Part shown: piece by piece, positions 17,826 through 25,698 of the stretch
Numbering within the stretch: the first letter of the stretch is position 1
How the letters are laid out: every line of letters starts with the position of its first letter
NCBI GenBank assembly: GCA_002493625.1
Contig: DKZK01000038.1
Coordinates: 80,666 to 144,665, forward strand
From: Lachnospiraceae bacterium UBA7076
GTDB taxonomy: Bacteria > Bacillota > Clostridia > Lachnospirales > Lachnospiraceae
Direction of reading: 5' to 3'
Length of the DNA: 64,000 nt
Translations under genes and position numbers: made by a program
Notes under the pieces: generated by a model
Seen by the model: the letters and a program-made list of their open reading frames with translations, nothing else
The model's database searches: none
Told to the model about the DNA's origin: nothing

Positions 17826-18878
17826 CTACATTTGTTTCTTCATGGCAGCCTGATCCTGCGCATATATAAGCGCATTATCCCTTGTTATGGTACCATTTCG
17901 GTAAAGCTCCATAATAAAATCATCCATCGTAACCATGCCCTGCGCCCTGCTGGTCTGTATAGAGGACTGTATCTGATGTGTTTTGGCATCTCTTATAAGA
18001 CTTCGTATCGCTGAACTTGCAAGCATAACCTCAAAGGCTGCCACTCGTCCGTTTCCGTCAGCAGTAGGGATAAGTGACTGTGATATAACTCCCTCAAGAA
18101 CCATGGAAAGCTGTATACGGGTCTGCTGCTGCTGGTGCGGCGGGAATACGTCTACAATACGGTCTATGGTTGACGCTGCGCCAATTGTGTGGAGTGTGGA
18201 GAAAACCAGGTGACCGGTCTCTGCCGCTGTTATGGCAGTGGATATGGTCTCTAAGTCTCTCATCTCTCCTACGAGTATTATGTCGGGATCCTCACGGAGC
18301 GCAGCTCTTAAGGCGTTGGCATAAGAAAGTGTGTCCATGCCTATCTCTCTCTGATTGACTACCGACTTTTTATGCTTATGTACATACTCGATAGGATCCT
18401 CCAGTGTTATTATATGATCCGTAAGGTTTTCGTTTGCCTTATTTATGATTGAGGCAAGCGTCGTTGATTTACCGGAACCGGTAGGCCCTGTTACAAGAAC
18501 AAGTCCTCTTTTTTTCTTGTAAAGCTGTACAACCGAATCCGGTATGCCAAGCATATCAGGCCTTGGTATCTGGGTATCTACCTTTCTGTATGCAGCCGCC
18601 ATATTTCCTCTGTCCATAAATACGTTTACACGGAAACGTCCGGTCTCGGCAGACGCATAAGAAAAGTCAACCTCTCCTCTTTCCTTTAAAATTGCCTTAT
18701 GCCTCTCATGCATGGTAGAACCGACAGCCTCCGCCACGTCCACCGGCGTAAGAGGCGGCACCTCAACCTCGGTAAGCTTTCCGTTAATACGAAGCTTTGG
18801 CGGTATACCACAGGCAATATGTACGTCTGATGCATTCTGCTCCACGGCAAATGCAAGTAACTCCTTCATGTCTAACAT
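17826..18878 (-). CDS. pilT: Pilus retraction ATPase PilT
   Basis: A 350-aa secretion ATPase of the PilT branch: N-terminal PAS-like domain, Walker A GPTGSGKST (131-139), Asp box, Walker B with DPDIILVGEMRD, His box, and the retraction signature AIRSLIRD close to AIRNLIRE. It depolymerises the pilus, powering twitching movement and DNA or surface retraction. It lies 51 bases after pilB, and the AAGGAG site is 9 bases before the ATG. Confidence 0.93.
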   Translation of the reverse strand: MLDMKELLAFAVEQNASDVHIACGIPPKLRINGKLTEVEVPPLTPVDVAEAVGSTMHERHKAILKERGEVDFSYASAETGRFRVNVFMDRGNMAAAYRKVDTQIPRPDMLGIPDSVVQLYKKKRGLVLVTGPTGSGKSTTLASIINKANENLTDHIITLEDPIEYVHKHKKSVVNQREIGMDTLSYANALRAALREDPDIILVGEMRDLETISTAITAAETGHLVFSTLHTIGAASTIDRIVDVFPPHQQQQTRIQLSMVLEGVISQSLIPTADGNGRVAAFEVMLASSAIRSLIRDAKTHQIQSSIQTSRAQGMVTMDDFIMELYRNGTITRDNALIYAQDQAAMKKQM

Positions 18879-18929
18879 TATATATCCATCTCCTTATCAT
18901 TTTATAGTAACCACAGCAGATGCCGCAGT

Positions 18930-20651
18930 TTAGTATTCATCTCCTGTCTCGTAGGTTATCTTCTTCATCTCGTCAAGAGACGTAATACCTGCAAGCACGT
19001 GTTTTGCTGCGCCCATCTTAAGTGTAATCATACCCTCGGAAAGCGCCTGTTTTTCTATAACGTCCGCTGTTGCCCCCTTAGCAATAACTGCCTGAAGCTC
19101 CTTGGATACTGGCATCATCTCATATACACCGATACGACCTGAGTAACCCATATCCCCGCAAAGTGTACAGCCCACCGGCTCGTAAACAATTACGTCCTCA
19201 TCCATATCCTTGACGCCAAGTATCGCCTTCTCCTCCGGCTCAGCAAGTCTCGCCTGTTTACAGGAGTTGCAGAGCCTTCTTACAAGTCTCTGTGCGATAA
19301 CGCCCACAAGGGCGTCTCCTGCAACGTACGGCTCAATACCCATGTCTATAATACGTGTAACCGTAGATGCAGCTGAGTTTGTATGAAGTGTTGATACAAC
19401 AAGGTGACCCGTGATAGCCGCCTGAACGGCTATACCTGCAGTCTCGCCGTCTCGGATCTCTCCTATCATTATAATGTCAGGGTCCTGACGGAGTATGGAA
19501 CGAAGCGCAGCCGCAAATGTCATATCCGCCTTGACGTTTACCTGAACCTGATTGATACCGTCGATATTTGCCTCCACAGGGTCCTCAACCGTGATAATAT
19601 TAACGTCCTCTGTATTAAGCTCACTTAACGAGGTATAAAGAGTCGTTGATTTACCGGAACCGGTAGGTCCTGTTACCAATATAATTCCATGAGGATTACT
19701 TAAAATACCGTCAAATACCTTAAGCTCCTCCGGTCCGAATCCAAGGGCGCTCTTTGGCTTAGTAAGACCATCCTTGGAGGTAAGTCTCATAACCGTCTTC
19801 TCGCCGTAAACGGTAGGAAGTATGGAAACACGGACGTCATACTCACGTCTGTCAACCATAATGGTAATACGTCCGTCCTGCGGCTTTCTTTTCTCCGCTA
19901 TATCCATGCCGCCTATAATCTTAATACGGGCGCTTATAGCAGAAAGAAGGCTGTAGTCATATGTCATAACCTGCTTTAAGGCACCGTCTATTCTGTACCT
20001 TACACGAACACTCATCTCAAGAGGCTCAATATGTATATCAGACGCTCTCTGTCTTACTCCACCCTCTATAATCTGCTTAACAAGAAGAACGATAGGTGAA
20101 TTTTCAATATCCTCATTAAGTGCCTCCTCCTCAGCTTCACCTATGCCTTCCGACTCACGTTCCTTACGGTACATCTCAGCGGCTTCCATAGCCTGCGCAT
20201 TACCGTAATATTTGCCGATGGCTTCGTTCATATCGTCCTCCATGGCAAGCAGAGGCTCAACCTGAGTGTTTGTCGCTATACCGATATCGTCAATCGCGTT
20301 AAGATCCATCGGGTCCACCATTGCAACCCTCAGTATGTTAGGATTCATCTCATCGAAACCTATCGGCAAAGCCTTGTACTTATTGACAAGGTTTTCCGGT
20401 ACAAGCTTGAGTATATCCTCATCCAGCTTACACGCCTTAAGCTCAATGTAGTCGATACCCATCTGTGTCGTAAGAACGGTAATGAGAAGCTCCTGGCTGA
20501 TCAAGCCCAGTTCCAGAATTACATTACCGATTCTGCCCCCGTTTTCCTTCTGGTAGGCAAGTGCTTCCATAAGCTCGTCCTCGGTAATGGCACCGGCTTC
20601 CACAAGCAAATCACCTACACGGATTTTCTTTCTTCCACTACTTATTCGCAT
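18930..20651 (-). CDS. pilB: Pilus extension ATPase PilB
   Basis: A 573-aa GspE/PilB ATPase. The N-terminal MshEN-like domain (about 1-150, DLLVEAGAITEDELMEAL) can bind cyclic di-GMP in homologues. Then come an arm region, Walker A GPTGSGKST (328-336), Walker B DPDIIMIGEIRD, and two Cys pairs, CNSC and CTLC, for structural zinc as in GspE. It drives polymerisation of PilA. It is first in the pilus locus and has its own promoter. Control by c-di-GMP is an inference from the domain. Confidence 0.94.
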   Translation of the reverse strand: MRISSGRKKIRVGDLLVEAGAITEDELMEALAYQKENGGRIGNVILELGLISQELLITVLTTQMGIDYIELKACKLDEDILKLVPENLVNKYKALPIGFDEMNPNILRVAMVDPMDLNAIDDIGIATNTQVEPLLAMEDDMNEAIGKYYGNAQAMEAAEMYRKERESEGIGEAEEEALNEDIENSPIVLLVKQIIEGGVRQRASDIHIEPLEMSVRVRYRIDGALKQVMTYDYSLLSAISARIKIIGGMDIAEKRKPQDGRITIMVDRREYDVRVSILPTVYGEKTVMRLTSKDGLTKPKSALGFGPEELKVFDGILSNPHGIILVTGPTGSGKSTTLYTSLSELNTEDVNIITVEDPVEANIDGINQVQVNVKADMTFAAALRSILRQDPDIIMIGEIRDGETAGIAVQAAITGHLVVSTLHTNSAASTVTRIIDMGIEPYVAGDALVGVIAQRLVRRLCNSCKQARLAEPEEKAILGVKDMDEDVIVYEPVGCTLCGDMGYSGRIGVYEMMPVSKELQAVIAKGATADVIEKQALSEGMITLKMGAAKHVLAGITSLDEMKKITYETGDEY

Positions 20652-20693
20652 CGCACAATCCCTCTCATTTTTTAGTATAATTAGCTGTATAAA

Positions 20694-20722
20694 ATTATAT
20701 CACATAACAAAATATATGTGAA
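20694..20722 (-). promoter_or_regulatory. Sigma-A-type promoter of pilB
   Basis: On the minus strand TTCACA (20717-20722) and a consensus TATAAT (20694-20699) are 17 bases apart, about 43 bases before the pilB ATG. It is probably the main promoter of the pilus locus. Confidence 0.6.
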
Positions 20723-20781
20723 GAAATTTTTTAAGTGAAAACATGTAAAATTTGTATCCATCAATGCAGGTAATACTCCCA

Positions 20782-20970
20782 TCAACAATCCGCATGGTCT
20801 TTCAGCTCCAGCACCTTTTCAATCGCAATTCCGGAATACAGCGCTATTTCTTCAGAAGATAATTTGTCTGCCCGAAGCATCCTCAATGCCGTCTGTGTTT
20901 TTTCCTGCTCTGATCCGATGTTGATACCGCGGTGTTGAGTTTCCTTGTAAAAGCATCGGATACCTTTTGT
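20782..20970 (-). pseudogene. C-terminal remnant of an Rpn-family nuclease/transposase
   Basis: Minus-strand translation gives an open stretch with GSEQEKTQTALRMLRADKLS and GIAIEKVLELKDHADC before a TGA at 20782-20784. This is the typical C-terminus of the PD-(D/E)XK Rpn/YhgA-like recombination-promoting nuclease family. An in-frame TAA at 20971-20973, no start codon and absence of the nuclease domain show it is a fragment. Its upstream edge abuts the stop of the next gene. It marks an old insertion or deletion between the pilus locus and its neighbours. Confidence 0.75.
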
Positions 20971-20974
20971 TTAT

Positions 20975-22318
20975 CTATATAATTCCAGTCGTTACAATAT
21001 TTCTAAAAAACCCCATCAGCGCAAAAATTATCAGGCAACGCATGATTATATTTGCCTTTTTACCCGGCGTATCTTTCATAACGGCTTGTATATACGCGGC
21101 CATAAGGATTACAAAAACATAATACATAAATATATATGTTCTTGCATATAACCCCCACCCTGAATTAGCAAAGCCTGTTGTTGCCCTTCCGCCGTATGCG
21201 GCAGCCAGCAGTAAAAAAGAAAGCAGTGCTGTTTTTTTATCCGGAGCGCATTTCATGGCAGTATAGACAAGGGCAAGCATAACAATTATGGAGCATAAAA
21301 GCATAATCCACGCCATGGGATGTGTATATTTCCCCCTTGATACGGATAGTCCGTAACAAAACAGCGGTTTGTCATATGCTGCTGCATCTATGCTTCCGTC
21401 CGATAAAACAAGCGCTCCGAAAGCTCCGGAAATCCATGCTGTAACCGGTATTACCGATATGGCTCTTACAAGAACATTTTTATACTTTATAAAAATAATA
21501 AGCATAAGTACCCAGCAAAAAGCAAGACACATATAATCATATTTTAAAAACAGCCTTAAAGCTGTCTGTGTCAGACCAATTTCAAGCTTATCGTAAAATG
21601 TATCATTGTATTTGCCGAAAGACTCATATCTTTCTGCATTTCCCCCTGAGAGCATATGGAACAAAAGACTCAACAAAGATATTACTGTTTGAAGAAATAT
21701 TGTTTTATTGATTTTTTTCTTTTTTGCCGAGATAATAAAAAATGTTCCGAATATTAAAAACAGCATAACAGAAAGTTCTTCTTTATTTGCGGCATATATC
21801 GTACATAGGCACAGGCACAGTGACTGCTGCCATTTAATCTTTTTGCCGTCAATAAACCGCCTGATTGAAAAGCAGGAAGCAATTGCTGCCGCAAAAGGCC
21901 ATATATAGGTCATGGAGGTCACTACCCAGCCCACATCACAGAAAGCTTCCATGGGCAGCATAGCAAGCAGCAGCAACATAACATATGTTGCTTTCATATC
22001 CTTATTTTGAAAAAGCAGCCTGTCAATCCCCCAAAATATGTATACCGCAAGCAAGGTTGTAATACTCCCCCATACCCATATCGGAAAATGCATGATAAGC
22101 CAGATGGGTGGATTTATAAAAATACGGGAGCTCCAGCCGACATATGACCGTGATATGCGATAAAGCTCCTGCAAAAGATCAGGCATCAGTTTCTCCCTGA
22201 CATTGAAATCATCGCCAAACATCTCGTATCCCGCTAAAATAAATGCCCCGAATATAAGACCGTATATGATGTACGGAATATAGTGTTTTTTTGATTTTTT
22301 TTCAGTTTTTTGTTCCAT
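20975..22318 (-). CDS. Polytopic membrane protein, DUF6056-like
   Basis: A 447-aa integral membrane protein with about 10-12 hydrophobic helices. Characteristic segments are SYVGWSSRIFINPP after the first helix and VGWVVTSMTYIWP. I recall these from DUF6056 proteins, which are linked with surface polysaccharide or glycan modification and resemble GT-C glycosyltransferases in topology. No catalytic motif is clear. The 5' end faces sigK in a divergent 82-base region. A function in glycan transfer is inferred. Confidence 0.6.
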   Translation of the reverse strand: MEQKTEKKSKKHYIPYIIYGLIFGAFILAGYEMFGDDFNVREKLMPDLLQELYRISRSYVGWSSRIFINPPIWLIMHFPIWVWGSITTLLAVYIFWGIDRLLFQNKDMKATYVMLLLLAMLPMEAFCDVGWVVTSMTYIWPFAAAIASCFSIRRFIDGKKIKWQQSLCLCLCTIYAANKEELSVMLFLIFGTFFIISAKKKKINKTIFLQTVISLLSLLFHMLSGGNAERYESFGKYNDTFYDKLEIGLTQTALRLFLKYDYMCLAFCWVLMLIIFIKYKNVLVRAISVIPVTAWISGAFGALVLSDGSIDAAAYDKPLFCYGLSVSRGKYTHPMAWIMLLCSIIVMLALVYTAMKCAPDKKTALLSFLLLAAAYGGRATTGFANSGWGLYARTYIFMYYVFVILMAAYIQAVMKDTPGKKANIIMRCLIIFALMGFFRNIVTTGII

Positions 22319-22400
22319 GGGTTTCTCCTTTTTATTAAATGAAGTTTTGGAAAAGCACTTTTTTTTCTTTTTTTCATATTATATATAGAGAAAAGGATAT

Positions 22401-23036
22401 ATGAGGTTACCATTGCAGACTTTCAAGCGCCCCCTATCACCTTCTGAGGAAGCACATTATCTGGCTCTTAGTCGCCAGGGTGACCTTAACGCAAGAAATA
22501 CGCTTGTGGAATACAATCTGCGTCTTGTCGCCCACATAGTAAAAAAATATCAGACGTCATACAGAAGCGTCGAAGATTTACTTTCCATAGGTACAATCGG
22601 GCTTATCAAGGCAGTGAACACATATGACGAGCGCAAGGGCAGCCGGCTTGTAACCTACGCTTCAAGATGCATTGAAAACGAACTTCTGATGCGTCTCAGA
22701 CAGGAGCGTAAGGAGTCGAGGGAGGTATCTCTTTATGAGCCTATCGGTACTGATAAAGAGGGCAACGAAATAAGCCTGATGGATATAATAAAAAGTGATG
22801 ATGAGAGTGTGCTGACCGATATTATAACAAATGACAGCATAAGACACATTTCAGTAATTTTCAAACGCACGCTTGATGAGCGCGAGCAGCAGGTTATATC
22901 CATGCGGTATGGGCTTTATGGCAATCATCCCATGCCACAGCGGGATATAGCAGCATTACTTGGAATATCGCGTTCCTATGTGTCACGGATTGAAAAAAAG
23001 GCATTACTTAAGCTTCGCAATGCTTTAAACGGATAA
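22401..23036 (+). CDS. sigK: Sporulation sigma factor SigK, lacking an inhibitory pro-sequence
   Basis: A 211-aa sigma-70 factor. RPLSPSEEAHYLAL, ARNTLVEYNLRLVAHIVKKY, DLLSIGTIGLIKAVNTYD and EVSLYEPIGTDKEGNEISL are close to SigK of Bacilli and Clostridia. Region 4 has an HTH in QRDIAALLGISRSYVSRIEK. SigK directs late mother-cell transcription in sporulation. The gene is uninterrupted (no skin element). An in-frame TAG five codons before the ATG shows there is no hydrophobic pro-sequence, as in C. difficile. AAAGGA sits 4 bases upstream of the ATG. Its 3' end overlaps the convergent U32 gene by 29 bases. Confidence 0.88.
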   Translation: MRLPLQTFKRPLSPSEEAHYLALSRQGDLNARNTLVEYNLRLVAHIVKKYQTSYRSVEDLLSIGTIGLIKAVNTYDERKGSRLVTYASRCIENELLMRLRQERKESREVSLYEPIGTDKEGNEISLMDIIKSDDESVLTDIITNDSIRHISVIFKRTLDEREQQVISMRYGLYGNHPMPQRDIAALLGISRSYVSRIEKKALLKLRNALNG

Positions 23037-24276
23037 CCATACCGTTTTTTACATCCGATATGTCATCAAGCTTTACAAAAAGCTGTTGCTTCGGATGTGG
23101 TGCCGATGGCATTGGACATAGCCGCTCATCATATATCGCCTCTACCTTTGCCATAATATTTTCCCCCGAAAACGCCATTATTTCAATATCGTCGCCCACT
23201 TCAAACTTATTTTTCTGATGAAGGCATACAAGTCCTTCATCAGTTATATCCTCAACCATTCCAATATAGATATAGTTTTTTATATATGTGTTATTATCGT
23301 ATATCTGTGATTTTTCATCCGTTTTTCCAAAGTAAAAGCCTGTTGTAAAATGTCTCATGGTGCAGGCGGCAATTTCCCTTCTGTAATACTCCATATGGTT
23401 TTCATACAGTTTGGAATTTTCCATATAATCGTCGATTGCCTGCCTGTAGGTTCTTGTGACTGCGGCAACATAAAGAGCCGTTTTCATACGCCCCTCAATT
23501 TTAAAGGAAGCTATACCCGCATCCATCATCTCCGGTATATGTTCTATCATACATAAATCCTTTGAATTGAATATATAGGTGCCTCTGTCATCCTCCTCTA
23601 TGGGAAGATATTCGCCGGGACGTTTTTCCTCCACAATGGAATACTTCCATCTGCACGGATGGGTGCAGGCTCCCTTATTTGCATCCCGTCCCGTAAAATA
23701 GCTGCTCAAAAGACATCTTCCTGAGTAGGATATGCACATTGCGCCGTGGATAAATGCCTCGATTTCCATATCCTCAGGTATTTTTTCCTTTATTTTTTTT
23801 ATCTCCGAAAGGGAAAGCTCCCTTGCGGCAACCACTCTTGTTGCGCCGAGCTTATACCAGAACTGATAAGTCAGGTAATTCGTATTGTTTGACTGTGTGC
23901 TTATATGCACATCCACCTCAGGAAGCAATTCCTTGGAAAGCATAAGTATGCCCGGATCTGATATGATGAATGCGTCAATGTCACGGTAAAGTCCCGCCTT
24001 TTTTATTTCGCCGAAATATTCCCTTACGCCTTCTATATCATCATTATGGGCAAATATATTTACCGCCGCATAAAGCTTTGCGCCTTTTGCATGTGCATAA
24101 TCCGCCCCCTCCTTCATATCCTGAAGTGTAAAATTATCTGCCTTTGCCCGAAGCCCGAATTTTTGTCCGCCGATGTATACGGCATCCGCACCATAATCCA
24201 CTGCGCATTTCAGCACCTCAAGACTTCCTGCCGGTATGAGAAGCTCAGGCTTTTTTTTGTTGTTTGTTTCTGTCAT
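23008..24276 (-). CDS. trhP: U32-family tRNA uridine hydroxylation protein TrhP-like
   Basis: A 422-aa U32 'peptidase' family protein (ELLIPAGSLEVLKCAVDYGADAVYIGG; SGRCLLSSYFTGRDANKGACTHPCRW; FKIEGRMKTALYVA) with four conserved Cys suited to an Fe-S cluster. Characterised members (TrhP, formerly YrrN/YrrO) make 5-hydroxyuridine at the tRNA wobble position, rather than acting as peptidases. The adjacent trmR, whose product methylates that hydroxyl, supports this assignment. It is probably the YrrO-like longer type. Confidence 0.85.
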   Translation of the reverse strand: MTETNNKKKPELLIPAGSLEVLKCAVDYGADAVYIGGQKFGLRAKADNFTLQDMKEGADYAHAKGAKLYAAVNIFAHNDDIEGVREYFGEIKKAGLYRDIDAFIISDPGILMLSKELLPEVDVHISTQSNNTNYLTYQFWYKLGATRVVAARELSLSEIKKIKEKIPEDMEIEAFIHGAMCISYSGRCLLSSYFTGRDANKGACTHPCRWKYSIVEEKRPGEYLPIEEDDRGTYIFNSKDLCMIEHIPEMMDAGIASFKIEGRMKTALYVAAVTRTYRQAIDDYMENSKLYENHMEYYRREIAACTMRHFTTGFYFGKTDEKSQIYDNNTYIKNYIYIGMVEDITDEGLVCLHQKNKFEVGDDIEIMAFSGENIMAKVEAIYDERLCPMPSAPHPKQQLFVKLDDISDVKNGMVIRLKHCEA

Positions 24277-24296
24277 TTTCCAATCATCCTTCTATA

Positions 24297-24944
24297 TCAA
24301 TCCTTCATGACATATGTTACCGCAAGTCCGTCCCCAACGGGTATAACCGCCGTATGAAGACCGTCCTCATGTGTGAGCTTATATAAATATTCTCTCATTT
24401 TGTCATGTATGGTTCGGTTTCTTTTTTCAACGGCAAAATGTGATTCTAATATTTCTCCCTCCTGAAGCACATTGTCCGATATGATGATTCCCTCATTTTT
24501 TATGACACGGATTAACTCAGGGAGATAGTTTATATACTGCCCCTTTGGTCCGTCCAGAAATATCATGTCGTATGAATTATCCCCCAATCCTTTTATAACG
24601 TCAAAAGCATCTCCATGTACGGGCAATATGACATCTTCCTTTCCCAGCAACCGTATATTCTCACAAGCCTGCATAAATCTGTCCTCATCCAGCTCTATTG
24701 TTTCGATTTTTGCGCCGCTCCCTAAAAATAAACTCATATAAAGTGAGGAATAGCCTATGGCTGTTCCAATTTCAAGAAGGCGCATAGGCTTTTTTATAAG
24801 AAGCTCATGTTTTATATATTCCCTTGTGTCGGTTCTTATTACAGGCACACCCTCCCTGAGAGCTTTTTTGTATATTTCTCCCAAAACACCTTCATCATCC
24901 CTGTATAGGGATTTTATAAATGACGACACTCTTATTTCATTCAA
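24297..24944 (-). CDS. trmR: tRNA 5-hydroxyuridine O-methyltransferase TrmR-like
   Basis: A 215-aa class I SAM-dependent O-methyltransferase: motif I LLEIGTAIGYSSLYMS (about 55-70), IETIELDEDR, and YDMIFLDGPKGQY with the metal-binding Asp typical of the catechol/caffeoyl-CoA OMT family. In Bacillus the same gene (yrrM) sits beside the U32 genes and its product converts 5-hydroxyuridine-34 to 5-methoxyuridine. The 20-base gap to trhP and the synteny decide for TrmR over a small-molecule OMT. Confidence 0.82.
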   Translation of the reverse strand: MNEIRVSSFIKSLYRDDEGVLGEIYKKALREGVPVIRTDTREYIKHELLIKKPMRLLEIGTAIGYSSLYMSLFLGSGAKIETIELDEDRFMQACENIRLLGKEDVILPVHGDAFDVIKGLGDNSYDMIFLDGPKGQYINYLPELIRVIKNEGIIISDNVLQEGEILESHFAVEKRNRTIHDKMREYLYKLTHEDGLHTAVIPVGDGLAVTYVMKD

Positions 24945-24947
24945 AAG

Positions 24948-25367
24948 TTATTCTTCCTCCTCTTTTTCAATATGACATATTACGTCTATGATTTCGTCAT
25001 ATGTCATGGATGCCGAAAGACCGTATTTACCGGGAGTTATGAGATTACCGTATTTCTTTATCCTTACCTTTGCCATGAAAACATACTTGTTCTCAATAAT
25101 CCCTCTGTCCTCCAGCGTCTTTCCTATATCCAGCGAGGAAGAATCCGCCGGTATTTCTATGACAATATATTCTTTGCTTGACGGGTCACAGGCAACGTCT
25201 GCAAAAACACTGTATGCAAAGTTAAAGGAATATGAAAAAAGCTTTATTACGATATATACTATAAGTACATTGATAAGCAGGCTCCACGTAAAGCCCGCAG
25301 AATGCTTCAGTCCTTTTCTTATCTTTTCTTCTATTGGTTTTTTCTTTTCTCTTTTTGTATTACTCAT
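24948..25367 (-). CDS. Short MltG/YceG-like membrane protein without catalytic domain
   Basis: A 139-aa protein with a basic cytoplasmic start, one membrane helix (about 28-50) and an extracellular part. The motif IVIEIPADSSSLDIGKTLEDRGIIENKYVF matches the LysM-like N-terminal subdomain of the endolytic transglycosylase MltG. The roughly 200-residue catalytic domain with its active-site Glu is absent; the protein ends in an acidic tail. In Bacillus, mltG (yrrL) occupies exactly this place before yrrM, so it is the positional equivalent. It may bind glycan or regulate another enzyme. Its start overlaps the preceding gene by 8 bases. Confidence 0.7.
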   Translation of the reverse strand: MSNTKREKKKPIEEKIRKGLKHSAGFTWSLLINVLIVYIVIKLFSYSFNFAYSVFADVACDPSSKEYIVIEIPADSSSLDIGKTLEDRGIIENKYVFMAKVRIKKYGNLITPGKYGLSASMTYDEIIDVICHIEKEEEE

Positions 25368-25695
25368 CTAAATAATCAAACTCCAATCCTTCTGCAATCC
25401 GGTTATAAACGGTTTTCAGTATGCTGCATATGTGTTCCTCTGCCTTAAGAAAATCACTGACAACGGAATTGTGCAAAAGTACATCGTATTCTCTTACCAG
25501 AGCCACAACCTCATCATACGGGTTCATCCCTGCAAGATTTTGCAGCTCGTAGTTACGCCTTCTGTACTCCTTAAGCTGATTATATAAATCAACATGCTCA
25601 TGCAGCCTTTCACTCGCCTTTTTATACCATTCGTATTCCGGTGATTTTTTTATAAGCTCGTTTATATAAATACTTTGATTTATTATTTGATCCAT
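25360..25695 (-). CDS. YlbF/YmcA family regulator
   Basis: A 111-aa, mostly helical protein with the YlbF-family pattern (SPEYEWYKKASERL near 18-31, YNQLKEYRRRNYELQ, and VSDFLKAEEHICSILKTVYN near the C-terminus). In Bacillus, YlbF, YmcA and YaaT form a complex that steers RNase Y. Here the gene is 3 bases after an RNase J gene, which suggests a link to mRNA decay. The partner nuclease is inferred, not shown. Confidence 0.72.
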   Translation of the reverse strand: MDQIINQSIYINELIKKSPEYEWYKKASERLHEHVDLYNQLKEYRRRNYELQNLAGMNPYDEVVALVREYDVLLHNSVVSDFLKAEEHICSILKTVYNRIAEGLEFDYLDE

Positions 25696-25698
25696 AAA

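Noticed and set aside
22340..22400. SigmaE-type promoter for sigK
   Set aside because: CATATTAT before the gene fits a SigmaE -10, but no matching -35 is visible at the right distance in the T-rich tract.
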